From positions 79,578,097 through 79,642,096 of the forward strand of contig CM037590.1 of the NCBI GenBank assembly GCA_021018995.1: DNA of 64,000 nucleotides, written 5' to 3'. The position numbers and the translations under genes were made by a program. Source of the DNA: Chloranthus sessilifolius (taxonomy: Eukaryota; Streptophyta; Magnoliopsida; Chloranthales; Chloranthaceae). Under the pieces are notes generated by a model, which did not search any database, had not been told where the DNA came from, and worked only from the letters and a program-made list of their open reading frames with translations. Shown here in pieces: positions 1-11,037 of the stretch; position 1 is the stretch's first letter, and each line of letters opens with the position of its first letter.

Positions 1-361
1 GAAATGGAACACCTGACGTGCATTGGCGTGAGCAATGACACTCCCGGTCTGACATGACTTATAAAAGCTCTCGATACTACATATTATTTCATCTCTTTAT
101 TATCGGTCCCTGGACCTTGTTTTGGACATTTGATTGACACCCCGGTACCTCGATTGCATAAAATTCATCTATTAGATCACGCCATGCGACGGGATGTGCT
201 ATGCACCCATAGACCCGGAATATGCCCTTCGATAGCTACCATTTTCCCTTTAAATGCTCCATTTTAGGTTGCACTGATAGATAAGAAAGCCAAGCTTGCC
301 ATCTCAGCATCACCAATTCACATTTATGAATTCCCAAGAAATGGGAAGGCACCTCGAATGA

Positions 362-432
362 GGGGTGTCTACTTCTTCGACGCGTTCTTACTTCGCAAGA
401 GCACGTCGAAGAGGGGCATCTGTAGACACCCC
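362..432 (+). promoter_or_regulatory. Polypurine tract inside a hairpin at the D internal/LTR junction
   Basis: The purine-rich GAAGAGGGGCATC at 408-420 abuts the LTR start TGTAGACACC. An 11-bp perfect inverted repeat (GGGGTGTCTAC at 362-372 and GTAGACACCCC at 422-432) plus CTTCGACG/CGTCGAAG inside it would fold the tract and junction into one stem-loop. The same arrangement recurs in B, and in imperfect form in C. Confidence 0.7.
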
Positions 433-2853
433 AATTTCACCCTCTTAGAGTACACGAATTCGTTTGGTCAGCCCTTGACCTTTTTAACCCTCGACATGGG
501 ACCATGCAATTATACATGATTGAACACAGGTTGAAATAATAGCTTTGTGGCTCAAATCCCTACGTAGGGAGGCTATACACTAGGCAATAGTATATAGTTG
601 GAATGCAGACTGAAACAATAGTCCTGCATTCCATTCTTGAGACCATACCTGGACAACCCTGAATTAAGCGCCTAAAAACCCACACATAATTCAATCATGC
701 GCAGAACCACAATCGTGCAATCAGTCCCTTGTCAGACCAAACTTCCTTTCACAAACTTTTTCAAGACTCAATTACGCGCATGGAAACAGACGCGAGATCG
801 GATTGAGCGCTACAGCACTAGCGCGCAATTGGCCCACGCCCGACCTAGTCTCCTACCCTTGACTCCTACGTTTCCTCGATTAAGCGTTTCAGGTAACACG
901 CTTAATTGGATTATGCATGTCCCACCACGTGCATAATTAGTCTTGATTTTGTTAGGACTAGGAAACCCGCTGAGTAATTCAGCCTGTCGCTCACTGAGTC
1001 GGTGACCGACTCAAAGCGATTAAGCGCCAGAAAACTGGCATGCAATTCAGTTAAACATCTGAAAATGGGCGCGTAATTGAATGAAAACCTATAAAAGCTT
1101 TTTTCTCAAAGAGAGAGAAGAGGCAAGTAATTTTGAGAAATTTTGAGAGAGAGCGGAATTTTTTGGGACTTCGAAACCAGAGAACTCCGGGACAAGCCCA
1201 TAGAGCAAATTAGTCATGATTTTGATATTCAAACCCTTGAATCTTCGATGATTCCTCTCCGCAGCCCCGACCTTCAGTAAGAATTTAATTTTAGACTTAA
1301 GATTTCCCCTTAGTTTAATTATTCAATTCTATTTCTAATTTTTAGACCGTAGCACCCTCTTCGGACCGAAATTCTCTATGTCCGGTTCTAGTTTTCTGTT
1401 TCTAGAACCGATTCTTAATCTAGCGGTCCGACATATCGACCTTATGCTCTAATTCTACTCTAAAATCTTAATCTACAGTCCTATCATTAATTTCTAGTTT
1501 TGACTCTCAAAGTTCAGAACCAGTCCTTAATCATACGGCCTGATTTTTCTGATTTCGGACCCGAATTCAGTCCTAAATTTTAATCTATAATTTAATTCTA
1601 TATTTTCATATCGTCAAAAATCCAAAACTATAAATTTTAATTCAAAACTTTAGTTTCTCAATCTAATTTGTTATTATAATTTCGAATTCAATTCTAAAAA
1701 TCCCCCTTTTATTATTCAATTATCCACCTATCTTTGATCTCAGCCATCCGATTTGCCCAAGGGAGCTTACGGAGAGTACTCGGGAACGAGGCCAATCCTC
1801 CTTAACATAGCGGGCCCAACCCCCTTTTTTAGATTGTTCAGGATTAACTAGTTAATTATAGTTTATATATATTTTTTTAATTTCAATATAATTAACTAAT
1901 TGCATCAAACAAGCCTTCATAACATTATTTGCTTTGATTCGATTCAGTCTTCTAGTTCATTCAATTTATTATCTCAACAAAAATTTAGGAAAGTTAATTC
2001 ATTCATTATTAATTAGATTTTTTCCATAATTGATCCGTAGATTATGATTCTAAAAAAAAGAGAGTTAATTTTGTTGCCTCGATCGTTTATTTCTATTTTA
2101 GTAAATTGATTTATTGCTTCAATCAAAGTTGCAGTAAAAAAAATTAGTCTTTGTATTCTTCAAATTAGAATGTTAGTAAGATCACCTTAAATGCTTTAGT
2201 TGTGATTGCCATGCGATTGATACATCTACTTGTCTAGAATTGCAATAAAATTAGTATACCTGTTTCATCTAGAATTGCGATATAATTGGACTCTTTTGTT
2301 TAATCGAAATATTATTGAAACTGATGCACATGCACTCCTAGTACCAGTAGGAGACTGAAACTGATTGGACTCTTAGCAGTACTAAGACTTTGATATTAAT
2401 TGGACTCCTAATGATACCGAGAAACTGAAAATGATTGGACTCCTGACAGCATCAGGACACTAAAATAACCTGTCATAATAAGCTCACCTAATCATAATTT
2501 ACAACAAGAAAAGGGAATCTAAATCAGCCATAACAGCAACAAGGAAAACTAAAAAGAAAGCTGAAACTCTCTAATTAAAAGAGGGCACTGCTGCTAACAT
2601 TCACAGGCGGACAATTCAGTATAGAAGTAACCCACACCCGCTTAAACCCGTGATCATTGATGTGTTGCAGCGTCAATAAATATCTGCAATTGGCGATCGC
2701 AAATCAACTAGGAATCATCTTAGGAAATTCCTCCTATTACTATTTATCCCCACCTTATCATATACACCGCATCGCTAGAGTCCAACAGGATAGAATTGAA
2801 TGCCACTTATTCAACGGGAACCGAGATGAACCCAGAAAAAGCGCGCACCAACA
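421..2853 (+). repeat. 3' LTR of element D (2.43 kb)
   Basis: The LTR begins TGTAGACACCCC and ends CGCACCAACA, giving the standard TG...CA termini. It aligns by eye along its length with the two reverse-strand LTRs of B and more loosely with the LTR of C. It contains many short GCGC-TAATT / AATTA-CGCGC motifs at about 660-1080, then a TATA box near 1090, then a long AT-rich tail with runs such as GGACTCCTAA. ORFs shown by translation inside it (for example 697-936 and 2657-3002) have no family features and look accidental. Confidence 0.85.
1090..1097 (+). promoter_or_regulatory. TATA box of the D LTR
   Basis: TATAAAAG lies about 670 bp into the LTR, directly after the GCGC-TAATT motif cluster and before a GA-rich stretch. 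TATA boxes are present at the corresponding place in the C LTR (21452-21462) and on the reverse strand in both B LTRs (about 28127-28136 and 49215-49225), which supports it as the U3/R promoter. Confidence 0.6.
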
Positions 2854-3332
2854 CTGGGGTTGCACGTGCTCGTGCTACCTCTAGATGTGACTCCTTAAGC
2901 TATCGAGCCTGCACAACCACACCAAGTCAGAAGACCAATACATTCTCAAAAGAAGGAAAAGTTGAAGAAAAGAGAAGAATACCATATCCACCCTCTCCCT
3001 GAGGAGACGCTCGACAGTTGCGGCAGTCATCAGATCAATTGGTGGTGCTGAAGGAACAGCAAATGTGGACGTCTACAACATGGAATAATAAATTCATTAG
3101 ATAACCAAACCTTTAAGGAGCAATCACAAATAGATAACAAATACACTAACTAAAACATACCTGAACAGGAACAGGAGTAGACTCCTGAGAAGGTGTCACA
3201 ACCTCAGATTTTTGAGATAAGTGCACGTCATGCATTACACATAGATATATGTGTTTCACAAGGAGACCAAAACGAACCAAAGACACTAAGTGTGTACGTG
3301 GGAAACACACTAGTATATCCCTAACTTATAAG

Positions 3333-3340
3333 TATAAAAG
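3333..3340 (+). promoter_or_regulatory. Candidate TATA box of the A LTR
   Basis: TATAAAAG lies 140 bp from the LTR start and is conserved in the 3' LTR (12775-12782) and, as TATATAAG, in G (about 56604). If it is the promoter, U3 is very short and almost the whole 2-kb LTR, including the palindrome array, is transcribed. This has not been tested. Confidence 0.45.
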
Positions 3341-3710
3341 TGAAAGAGAGAGAGAGGAACCCTTACGTAACTCTATTCTAACCTAAATAAAGAGAAAGAG
3401 AATATAGAGAGAAAGAAGAGAAGAGCCTAGTAGAGAACTAGGGTTCGTTGGGACTTATGTCGGCAAAGGAGATTAGAGGAAAAGACTGGAGGAAGAACCT
3501 TGGAGGCCTGTTAGCCTAGTAGAATTTCGAATCGTAAATCGAACTGGTGCGTGACTCATCGTCAGAGGTATGTTAAAGACATGATAGATGCCTAGGAATA
3601 TTTTAAATAGTAGGAAGAATGTTGGCTGAATGTTTCTTTTTATGAGATTAAGGTTAAATGATGGGAGGAAGCATGTTCTCGATCTGATCGAGGAGCAAAA
3701 TCATCGTTCC

Positions 3711-3932
3711 TCGCTCGAGTGGTCTAAAAGGCTCACTCGAGCGAGGATGAACAGGAAAAAAATATAACTCTGGGCTCGCTCGAGCGGTCCCCAAAACTAA
3801 AGGGAAGCTCGCTCGAGCGAGGGTCCCCAGTAATACTTCGATGGCTCGATTTAACCGCTCGAGCGACCTCGATTTAACCGCTCGAGCGAGGTCTAGTGAC
3901 CGCTCGAGCGAGGTCAAGTGGCCGCTCGAGCG
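3711..3932 (+). repeat. CGCTCGAGCG palindrome array in the A 5' LTR
   Basis: Six perfect copies of the 10-bp palindrome start at 3777, 3810, 3856, 3879, 3901 and 3923, with imperfect copies near 3711 and 3735. The last four are 22-23 bp apart in units resembling GACCGCTCGAGCGAGGTCAA. Each unit has three CpG sites in an otherwise AT-rich LTR. Minus-strand ORFs across the array (3654-3947 and its G counterpart) simply translate the repeat. Confidence 0.9.
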
Positions 3933-5357
3933 AGGTCTGGTGACCACTCAGATCTTGGTTTTTCGAATACAAGAAACTTGGGGGTCATACACCCCAATGA
4001 TTCTAGTGATTGTTCTAAACCTATTTTTGAAATATAGGTTTGATGCATTATAACCCTCTACGAGCAGGCGTGCCTTGAGATTCGTCGAGGTAGGGAATAT
4101 TCTTGAAACATGTGCATTATCCCGTGAACTCATATGCATAGTATAATATATTTAAATAGTCACATATTGCATGAATCCTCATGATAAGGGTGTGTGAGTG
4201 AGTTGCAACGTGAAAGTCTTGAGGTCCCCAGGGGACGAAAAATCATATAGTTCAAACAAAGAAGGGTGCGACAGAAATATGGGGCATCCCAGGCATGCAA
4301 ATGAAAACTAACAGAGAAACGGAAGTAATGTGATAAGGCCTGATGTAATATAATTAACACAATCACGGTGAATAACTAGTTATATGTAAAACACATTGAT
4401 ATTTTTATTATTTAAGGTTGATTAGAATACCCCACCGACGTGGCGGGATACCCAATGACTCGACTGCGGGATATCCGCGGCGAATCCAATACATTCATAG
4501 TACATCCCAGGGATGTAGATCTAAAAATAGACCCGCCACCTATGAGAAAGGGGCTTGGGCAGTATCCCCAGGGGATACGTATAATAACTGTCTAGTTAGA
4601 CGATGATGGTGGGTATTCCATCGGGGCTCGATGCTATATTGCTCGGGGACTACTTAAGTTAAGATTTAAGTGATTAGGCCAAATTTCACAACTAAACAAA
4701 TAAAGAGATTTAACGAAACCATGCTAAGTAACGATCAAAATCATGGGTTTAATTCCAGTTACTCAAGTTGTTGTCCATAAGTGATTACTCAAAAATTCTA
4801 TGCTTGTTAAATTGCTGACATATGTGTGAAGGTCAATTTATATGTTCTTTTTGTTTCCCTACGGAGCTAGGATGTAGCTCACCCCCTTAGACTATACGTC
4901 GTAGGTCCAGGACTAGCGGTAGTAAAGACTTCTGGAGAAGCTGATCCAAGGGTTTCGGTTTTCGTGCCCACAGAAGAGTCAGAACCTCCTCCTGAGGAAT
5001 TCTTCTAGGAAACCCGCTGCATACTTTGAGAGTGAGTTGAGAGTATTATGTATGTCTTGGTATATCAAGCCTCTTTATTTCGAATGTTTAAATACCGTTT
5101 CTTGACAAAACATATAGGATGAGCTGTCATCACTAAACTTTTGGGTAAGTTCTTATGCCCATGAATTGGCATGTGACAAGGACTACCTTGTGATACCTTG
5201 ATGGTGTTGAGGTTTTATTTAGAGTAGATATGCATGTCTCAATTAAAGTTTTGGTTTGTATATATATATCAATATTTTGTAAGGAACCTGGGGCACGACC
5301 TCGAAGGTCGTGCTGATGGCACGGATTTTGGGGTTTCGAAATTTGGGCTATCACAGT

Positions 5358-5369
5358 TGGTATCAAAGC
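5358..5369 (+). promoter_or_regulatory. Primer-binding site of element A (initiator tRNA-Met type)
   Basis: TGGTATCAAAGC lies two bases after the LTR end. It differs at one base from TGGTATCAGAGC, the usual complement of the initiator tRNA-Met 3' end in plant Ty1 and Ty3 elements. The same sequence is at the matching place in G. Confidence 0.85.
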
Positions 5370-5441
5370 GTTTTCCTTCCAGGTTCTGACTATCATATCG
5401 TCAGAATATAGGGACTTCTGCTAACAAGACTATGAATTCTC

Positions 5442-6830
5442 ATGCAGACCGTTATGTTTCCTAGAGGGAGAGGCCGACCCAGGGGTGGTCATGATAGGAA
5501 TTTGTGCAGTAGAGATGGGTTCGTGTCACCTACAAACAGAGTGCCATTGGGAAACAGGGAGATTCCCGAGAGCAGTGGCCAGGGAGGAAACCAAAATCAA
5601 GCAGAGGAGCAAGATCTAGATAGACAGGATCGAAATCAGAGGGAACAAGATAGGGTGAGAGAGAGAAATGAAGAAAGAGAAGAGCGTCAGAGAATGATGC
5701 ACACAATGGAGACCATGGTAACGCCATGGCACGAAGCAAAGATCCTTGGCGCAACAAGATTAGTAACCACAACGAACACCTACCCCTCCAAGAGGGACTT
5801 ACACCCTCGGTGGCTTCATTCACCGAGTTCGAGGATGAGACCCCAAACTTTTCAAGACAGTGCATACACAATGGCGCCAAAACTGGTTGGGGAAATGGAG
5901 AAGGTGTTTAAGCGTCGACATGCACGGAGGATGAGAGCGTCCGTTGGGCGGCATATATGTTAGATGGAGAAGCTGGACCTTGGTGGAAATCCGTTTCGCG
6001 AACAAGAGCACAAGAAACTCTAGATATGCCGTGGACTTGGGACGAATTCATAGAAGAATTCAATAAACAATATTTTCCTGAAGTTGTGAGGAATCAGATG
6101 GAGACCCAATTTTTACAACTAGCGCAGGGAAGGATGACCGTGAGAGAGTATGGAGTGGAATTCATGAGACTGGCTCGCCGCCCTGCATCACGTAATTTCA
6201 GACGTGATGAAAGCGAAGAGGTTCCAACAGGGCTTAAGGTCGGACATCCGAGGAGGGGTTGCGCCCTTCTAGCTGAAAACCTATGGAGAAGTAATGAGTA
6301 AGGCATTGGTAGTCGAAGAAGAAAATAATAACCGATACCGTCAGAGGGAACAACAAGGTAGAGAAAGCATTGATCCAAGCAGGACGGGGAGTTATGAATC
6401 GGTATATAAGAAACCGAGGTTTGTAGCACCGAATCAGAGACAATCGTTCCAGACAGGGTATGGGAGAGCTGCACAACAAGCTACTCATCAAAGTTATCCG
6501 TTGCTGGCATCAGGGAGACCGATGAGGTATCAAGGTCCTGCTTTTTCCAGCAGGGCTACAACTACACAAGGTTTTTCGAGAGCTGCTACTTCATCACCAA
6601 GGGAAACTTGTGCTAAGTGTGGCAAGTCCCACAAAACAACAGATTGTAGGCAGGGAATGCGAGGCTGTTTCAAGTGTGGCAAGATAGGCCACATGATTAG
6701 AGATTGCCCTGAGACAGTTAAAGAAAAGAACTTCCATGCCACAACCTATTCAATCTCGAAGCCTCGTTATTCAAGGGAGAGCCTACTGTGCATTCACCAG
6801 AAGCGTGGAGTGTACACGACATTATCCAAG
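5442..6830 (+). pseudogene. gag: gag of element A (frameshifted)
   Basis: Gag packages the element RNA into virus-like particles. The reading starts with ATG at 5442, or the second ATG at 5454 which leads straight into an Arg/Gly-rich N-terminus (FPRGRGRPRGG). A highly charged Arg/Glu/Gln region follows (QREQDRVRERNEEREER). The retrotransposon Gag core is recognisable from WWKSV through WDEFIEEFNKQYFPEVVRNQ and FMRLAR at about 5957-6180. Two zinc knuckles follow at about 6610-6705: C-x2-C-x3-H-x4-C and C-x2-C-x4-H-x4-C. The frame is broken between about 5720 and 5960 and again near 6180-6300, where G has a continuous reading. Last recognisable coding sequence ends at the splice-donor-like GTGAGA at 6831. 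Confidence 0.85.
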
Positions 6831-7012
6831 GTGAGATCTCCTTTAAAATAGAGAATTTCGGTTGCAATACAACTCTAGATAGAGAATGGGCTTCCATTAG
6901 GATAAATATATATATACCCGTTATTAAACTTTAAAACAAAAAAAACAAAAAAAAAAAAAGAGTGAAATTTTTTTTTTAGTATATGTTATGTACGTATATG
7001 TATGCATTATAG
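6831..7012 (+). other. Intron-like segment between gag and protease in element A
   Basis: A 182-bp AT-rich stretch with stops in all useful frames begins AAG|GTGAGA and ends GCATTATAG|. The DNA before it is the usual run-up to the protease and the DNA after it continues in a compatible phase to the DPGSTH active site. G has the same segment (153 bp, same ends, different length of A-rich middle). Chromoviral polyproteins are normally continuous here. Splicing is inferred from sequence only; a simple insertion is the alternative. Confidence 0.55.
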
Positions 7013-7539
7013 GTACGTTACAGATCTATGAGAAAGGGTGCTACATAGCACATGACGCACGAGTGCTGATAGACCCAGGGTCTACCCACTACTTCATCAC
7101 CCCTAGATTTGCAAAGAAGATGAAGATTGTTTCGGAGGCATCGACTTTTCTCGTTATCGGTCCATCCCAACAGAGAATTAGTGGACACGAGTTAGTCTCA
7201 ATCGGTAGTAGTAAGCATTCGGGATCACGTTGTCCACGAATTAGACGAAATTTAATATGGTTGGACATGCAAGGATTCGATGTAATCCTTGGCATGGATT
7301 GGTTGTCCCATCAACGCCTTGAGGATAAAGTTGTTGTTTTCCATCCTAACACGAGGAGATCGTTTGATTTCAAGGGAGAGATCGACTCGGTACCACTCAT
7401 ATCTCTGCGGTCGAGCGTAACGCGTTTAATCAGAAAGGGGTGTAGCGGTTATTTGGCATTTCTGAAAGAAGATAAAGAAGAAAAGAATATTATCTCCGAG
7501 ATAGCAGTAGCGAGAATTCTCGATGTATTTCCGTAAGAA
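7013..7539 (+). pseudogene. pol: Aspartic protease region of element A pol (frameshifted)
   Basis: This segment would cleave the Gag-Pol polyprotein. The active site reads [14 protein letters not shown] (about 7055-7095), with DPG in place of the common DSG/DTG, as in many chromoviruses. The downstream landmarks [18 protein letters not shown] (about 7262-7312) and [11 protein letters not shown] (about 7438-7470) are present. Compared with G, the reading slips several times between 7140 and 7250 and again near 7310-7400. A TAA at 7534-7536 separates it from the RT frame (CCGTAAGAA against CCAGAAGAA in G). The product cannot be made as one protein. Confidence 0.8.
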
Positions 7540-9480
7540 TTGCCAGATTACCTCCGAAGAGAAGTAGAATTTATGATCGACTTAGCACCAGGAACGGAAC
7601 CTGTTTCAAAGGCACCTTATAGGATGGCCCCTGCAGAGTTGAAAGAGTTGAAAGAACAATTGCAAGAGCTCATGGACAAGGGATTCATACGACCAAGCGT
7701 GTCTCCATGGGGAGCACCAGTGTTATTCATGAAAAAGAAAGATGGGTCGATGCGGTTGTGCATCGACTACAGCCAATTGAACAAAGTCACGGTGAAGAAT
7801 CGATATCCGTTGCCAAGAATAGATGACTTATTCGACCAGTTGCAGGGAGCAAAACATTTTTCCAAGATCGACCTAAGATCTGGTTACCATCAGTTAAGAG
7901 TCAGGGCCGAGGACATTCAGAAAACGGCTTTTAGAACACGGTATGGACACTATGAATTTTTAGTGATGCCATTCGGACTGACGAATGCACCGGCGTCGTT
8001 TATGGACTTGATGAATCGAGTGTTTAAACCACACCTAGACTCCTGCGTTGTAGTGTTTGTTGATGACATCCTAATCTACTCAAAATCGAAAACGGAGCAT
8101 GAAGAACACTTACGAGTCGCTCTACGAACCTTGCGTGAACACCAACTGTACGCCAAACTCAGCAAATGTGAGTTTTGGCTAGAAGAGGTTAGCTTTTTGG
8201 GACATGTTGTCTCCAAGCATGGTGTCACTGTAGATCCCGCTAAGATCGAGGCAGTAGTGAACTGGGAACAACCAAAAACCGTGACAGACATCCGAAGTTT
8301 CCTCGGACTGGCAGGTTATTATCGACGTTTCGTAGAGGGGTTTTCAAAAATATCAGGACCTCTTACGAGGCTTACAAGAAAGGACTCAAGATTTGAGTGG
8401 AGTGAGGCGTGTGAGAAGAGTTTTCAAGAACTCAAGAAGAGACTCACCTCAGCTCCAGTGTTAGCCATTCCATCAGGCAGTGGAGGATTCGCAGTTTATA
8501 GTGATGCTTCGTATAACGGGTTGGGTTGTGTACTAAATCAATATAAAAAGGTAATAGCTTACAACTCCAGACAATTGAAAGAGCACGAAAAGAACTACCC
8601 AACACACGATCTGGAACTAGCAGCAGTCATATTCGCATTAAAGATATGGCGACATTATTTATACGGAGAAACATTTGAAATTTTCACTGATCATAAGAGC
8701 CTCAGATACCTGTTTACACGTATGAAGGCGAATATGAGGCAGCGTAGGTGGATGAAATTCCTCAAAGATTACGACTGTTCCATACAGTACCATCCAGGCA
8801 AAGCTAACGTAGTGGCCGACGCCTTGAGTCGAAAAAGTTCAGCCCAGCTGGCTAGTCTAATTTTGGGTATACATCGATGGAAGTTGTTGGAGGATCTAGC
8901 GTTATGTGGCGCAGACATACAACCACAAGCCACAGGAGCCTTCTTAGCCAACATATCAATGAAACCAGTGATATTCGAACATATACGAGAACTACAGATG
9001 AAAGACCCGATTCTAACAAAGATACATCAAAATGTAACTGAAGGTATTACATCTGAGTTTTCAATCAAGGAAGATGGTTCCTTAATATTCAAGGGGCGAC
9101 TTTGCATTCCGGACAATGCCGAATTGCGGCGAACGATTCTTGATGAATCTCACAAGTCAAGCTATGCTATCCACCCGGGAAGCACGAAGATGTATCAGGA
9201 TCTGAAAAAGAATTACTGGTGGAGAGGTTTGAAACAAGATGTGGTAGAGTACGTGTCACGATGTTTGACGTGCCAACAAGTGAAAATCGATCATAGACAC
9301 CCCGCAGGCCTATTACAGCCTTTACCCATACCGGAATGGAAGTGGGAATCTATCTCAATGGATTTCATAGTCGGTCTACCGCGAACTGCAAGGAGGCATA
9401 ACGCCATTTGGGTGGTAGTCGATCGATTGACTAAGTCGGCACACTTCTTGCCGCATAACACGATGTACAGGGAAGATTAG
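7540..9480 (+). CDS. pol: Pol of element A: reverse transcriptase, RNase H and integrase N-terminal half
   Basis: An uninterrupted 646-codon frame, the best preserved coding stretch in the window. RT copies the RNA genome: [18 protein letters not shown] near residue 25, [37 protein letters not shown], and the catalytic FVDD at residues 173-176. RNase H follows with [11 protein letters not shown] (Asp 322), the [15 protein letters not shown] helix, [10 protein letters not shown] and DALSRK. Integrase begins near residue 510 with an HHCC zinc finger (His-Pro-Gly ... CLTCQQVK) and the first catalytic Asp at residue 608 in SMDFIVGLP. The frame ends early at GAAGATTAG, where G has a longer sequence, so the integrase core continues in another frame. 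The first ATG lies inside the polyprotein and is not a real start. Confidence 0.93.
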   Translation: MPDYLRREVEFMIDLAPGTEPVSKAPYRMAPAELKELKEQLQELMDKGFIRPSVSPWGAPVLFMKKKDGSMRLCIDYSQLNKVTVKNRYPLPRIDDLFDQLQGAKHFSKIDLRSGYHQLRVRAEDIQKTAFRTRYGHYEFLVMPFGLTNAPASFMDLMNRVFKPHLDSCVVVFVDDILIYSKSKTEHEEHLRVALRTLREHQLYAKLSKCEFWLEEVSFLGHVVSKHGVTVDPAKIEAVVNWEQPKTVTDIRSFLGLAGYYRRFVEGFSKISGPLTRLTRKDSRFEWSEACEKSFQELKKRLTSAPVLAIPSGSGGFAVYSDASYNGLGCVLNQYKKVIAYNSRQLKEHEKNYPTHDLELAAVIFALKIWRHYLYGETFEIFTDHKSLRYLFTRMKANMRQRRWMKFLKDYDCSIQYHPGKANVVADALSRKSSAQLASLILGIHRWKLLEDLALCGADIQPQATGAFLANISMKPVIFEHIRELQMKDPILTKIHQNVTEGITSEFSIKEDGSLIFKGRLCIPDNAELRRTILDESHKSSYAIHPGSTKMYQDLKKNYWWRGLKQDVVEYVSRCLTCQQVKIDHRHPAGLLQPLPIPEWKWESISMDFIVGLPRTARRHNAIWVVVDRLTKSAHFLPHNTMYRED

Positions 9481-10377
9481 CGTAACTCTATATGAAAGAG
9501 ATCGTCGTTTACATGGGATTCCAAGTAGCATTGTTTTGCATCGACCCATTATATACATCAAAGTTTTGGAGGAAATTCCAAGAAGGAATGGGAACTAGGT
9601 TAGATTTTAGTACGGCGTTTCACTCACAAACCGACGGACAGACTGAGAGGGTCAACCAAGTCATTGAAGACATGCTTAGGGCATGTATGTTAGAATTGCA
9701 AGGATCATGGGATCAACATCTACCATTGATTGAGTTCGCTTATAATAATAGTTTTCAGACGAGCATCGGAATGGCACCATATGAAGCCTTGTACGGAAGA
9801 CGATGTAAGTCGCCAATCAATTGGGAGGAAATTGGCGAGAAATTTTTTTTGGGACCCGAGCTACTTGAAGATAATGCGGCTATTGTCCGCATGATCAGGG
9901 AAAGACTAAAGGCGGCTCAAAGTGCATGTAAAAGCTATCCGGACTAGTGTAGACTTTAAAGTGGGTAAACATGTGTTCGTGAAAGTATCACCAATGAAGG
10001 GAGTGATGAGATTTGGGAAGAGAGGGAAACTAAGTCCCCGCTATCTTGAACCGTTTGAAGTTTTCGGTCGAGTGGGAGAAGTAGCCTACCGCATTGGTTT
10101 GCCACCATTGTTTGATCAGGTACACAATGTATTCCACGTGTCGATGCTCAGGAAATATCTCAATGACCGACGATCACGTCTTTGTCAAATGCATGAAGAT
10201 ATGACCATGATTGAAGAGCCAGTAGAAATTTTAGATCGAAAGGAACAGGTGTTGCGAACAAAAGTTATTCCCTTAGTGCTTGTCCGATGGAAGAACCATC
10301 CGGTCGAAGAGGCAACATGGGAACGTGAGGCGGATGTTAGAGAACAATATCCCAAATTGTTCGAAATTGCCAACTGA
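9481..10377 (+). pseudogene. pol: Integrase C-terminal half and chromodomain of element A
   Basis: This continues the integrase after frame shifts near 9475 and 9535. The second catalytic Asp region is damaged (CIDPLYTS where G keeps SDRDPLYTS). The catalytic Glu is in [10 protein letters not shown] (about 9637-9666). A further slip near 9925 leads into the final frame, 9922-10377, holding the GPY/F-type module (LSPRYLEPFEV, Gly replaced by Glu) and VHNVFHVSMLRKYL. A chromodomain closes the protein: EEPVEILDRKEQVL ... VLVRWKNHP.EEATWERE. Chromodomains are thought to direct integration to marked chromatin. The stop is at 10375-10377. Confidence 0.85.
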
Positions 10378-10426
10378 ATGGTTTTATTCTTTTGAGAATA
10401 TGTGATTTGCGGGTACTATGAAGGCT

Positions 10427-10456
10427 ATATATATAGATATATATATATATATATAG

Positions 10457-10498
<42 letters not shown>
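10427..10498 (+). repeat. AT dinucleotide microsatellite with poly-T tail
   Basis: About 55 bp of TATATATA with interspersed GATA, followed by about 15 T, just after the pol stop codon of A. G lacks it at the matching place. Confidence 0.9.
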
Positions 10499-10617
10499 CA
10501 GATATATTGACTCCAAACAATGATTGAACCACTTTTCGTTGAACTCTTATTTAATGAAACTAGTGATGAGAATTGAAATCGAAAATGAGCAAAAAGGTAC
10601 CAGAGAAATGTTTCTGG

Positions 10618-10830
10618 TCTCGCTCGAGCGACCACTTATGTTCGCTCGAATGAACTACATAAAATCACAACTTCCTCTCGCTCGAGCGATAACTATTCCT
10701 CGCTCGAGCGAGGCATTTCGACCGCTCGAGCGAGGCATTATAACCGCTCGAGCCAGGCTATATTATATAATAAAAATCTTCCTGTTCTCGCTCGAGCGAG
10801 AACTAATGACCGCTCGAGCGAGGAGGAACT
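10618..10830 (+). repeat. Second CGCTCGAGCG array, internal to element A
   Basis: The palindrome of the LTR array recurs here between pol and the accessory gene: perfect copies near 10621, 10679, 10699, 10721, 10788 and 10810, with degenerate ones at about 10643 and 10744. Spacer sequences differ from those in the LTR, so it is not a simple copy of the LTR block. The start of a similar block is seen in G at 63938-63977. The ORF 10524-11021 running through it is considered accidental. Confidence 0.88.
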
Positions 10831-11037
10831 ATATATATATGGCGAAGGGCAAGACGCCTGTTCATCTTCAAGCGAAAGGGAGAGGAGACGAGCGAGGGGT
10901 TAGGGCAAGCGATTTCCAATATTTTCCGTCCGATTCCAGCCGGATTTGGACAATCCGATCCGTTAAGACTACTCTCCTAGGTAAAATCTACCTATCCCTG
11001 AAATCTTTCTTTTCCTTCTAAACCCTTTATATACTAA

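Larger units (their letters stand above)
1..2853 (+). mobile_element. Element D: 3' end of a Tat/Ogre-like LTR retrotransposon
   Basis: This is the last 420 bp of the internal region followed by a 3' LTR; the gag-pol body lies left of the window. The first 420 bp match the DNA just upstream of the 3' LTRs of C (about 19925-20519) and B (28771-29200, reverse strand), including a polypurine tract GAAGAGGGGCATC, so the LTR that follows is a 3' LTR and not a 5' one. To the right the sequence passes directly into an antisense-gene exon of element C. D is therefore inserted in C, and CTGGG at 2854-2858 is the expected right copy of its target duplication. Orientation and family follow from similarity to B, which has a recognisable Tat-type pol. 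Confidence 0.8.
3194..5355 (+). repeat. 5' LTR of element A (2.16 kb)
   Basis: The termini are TGTCACAACC and CTATCACA. The LTR is nearly identical by eye to the 3' LTR at 12636-14686. The main differences are a segment around 3560 missing from the 3' copy, the composition of the CGCTCGAGCG array (3711-3932 here), and a divergent stretch near 4450-4490. At that last place the 3' LTR, not this one, agrees with the LTR of G. A purine-rich GAGAGAGA tract follows the TATA box at about 3345. Confidence 0.92.

Noticed and set aside
3654..3947. Arg/Ser/Leu-rich ORFs over the palindrome arrays (also 10524-11021 and 56813-57088)
   Set aside because: They are translations of CGCTCGAGCG in whichever frame is open and have no independent support.
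6294..6851. Gag zinc-knuckle ORF of A continuing past 6831 as coding
   Set aside because: The last codons run into the intron-like segment; G ends its frame earlier and both share the donor-like GTGAGA.
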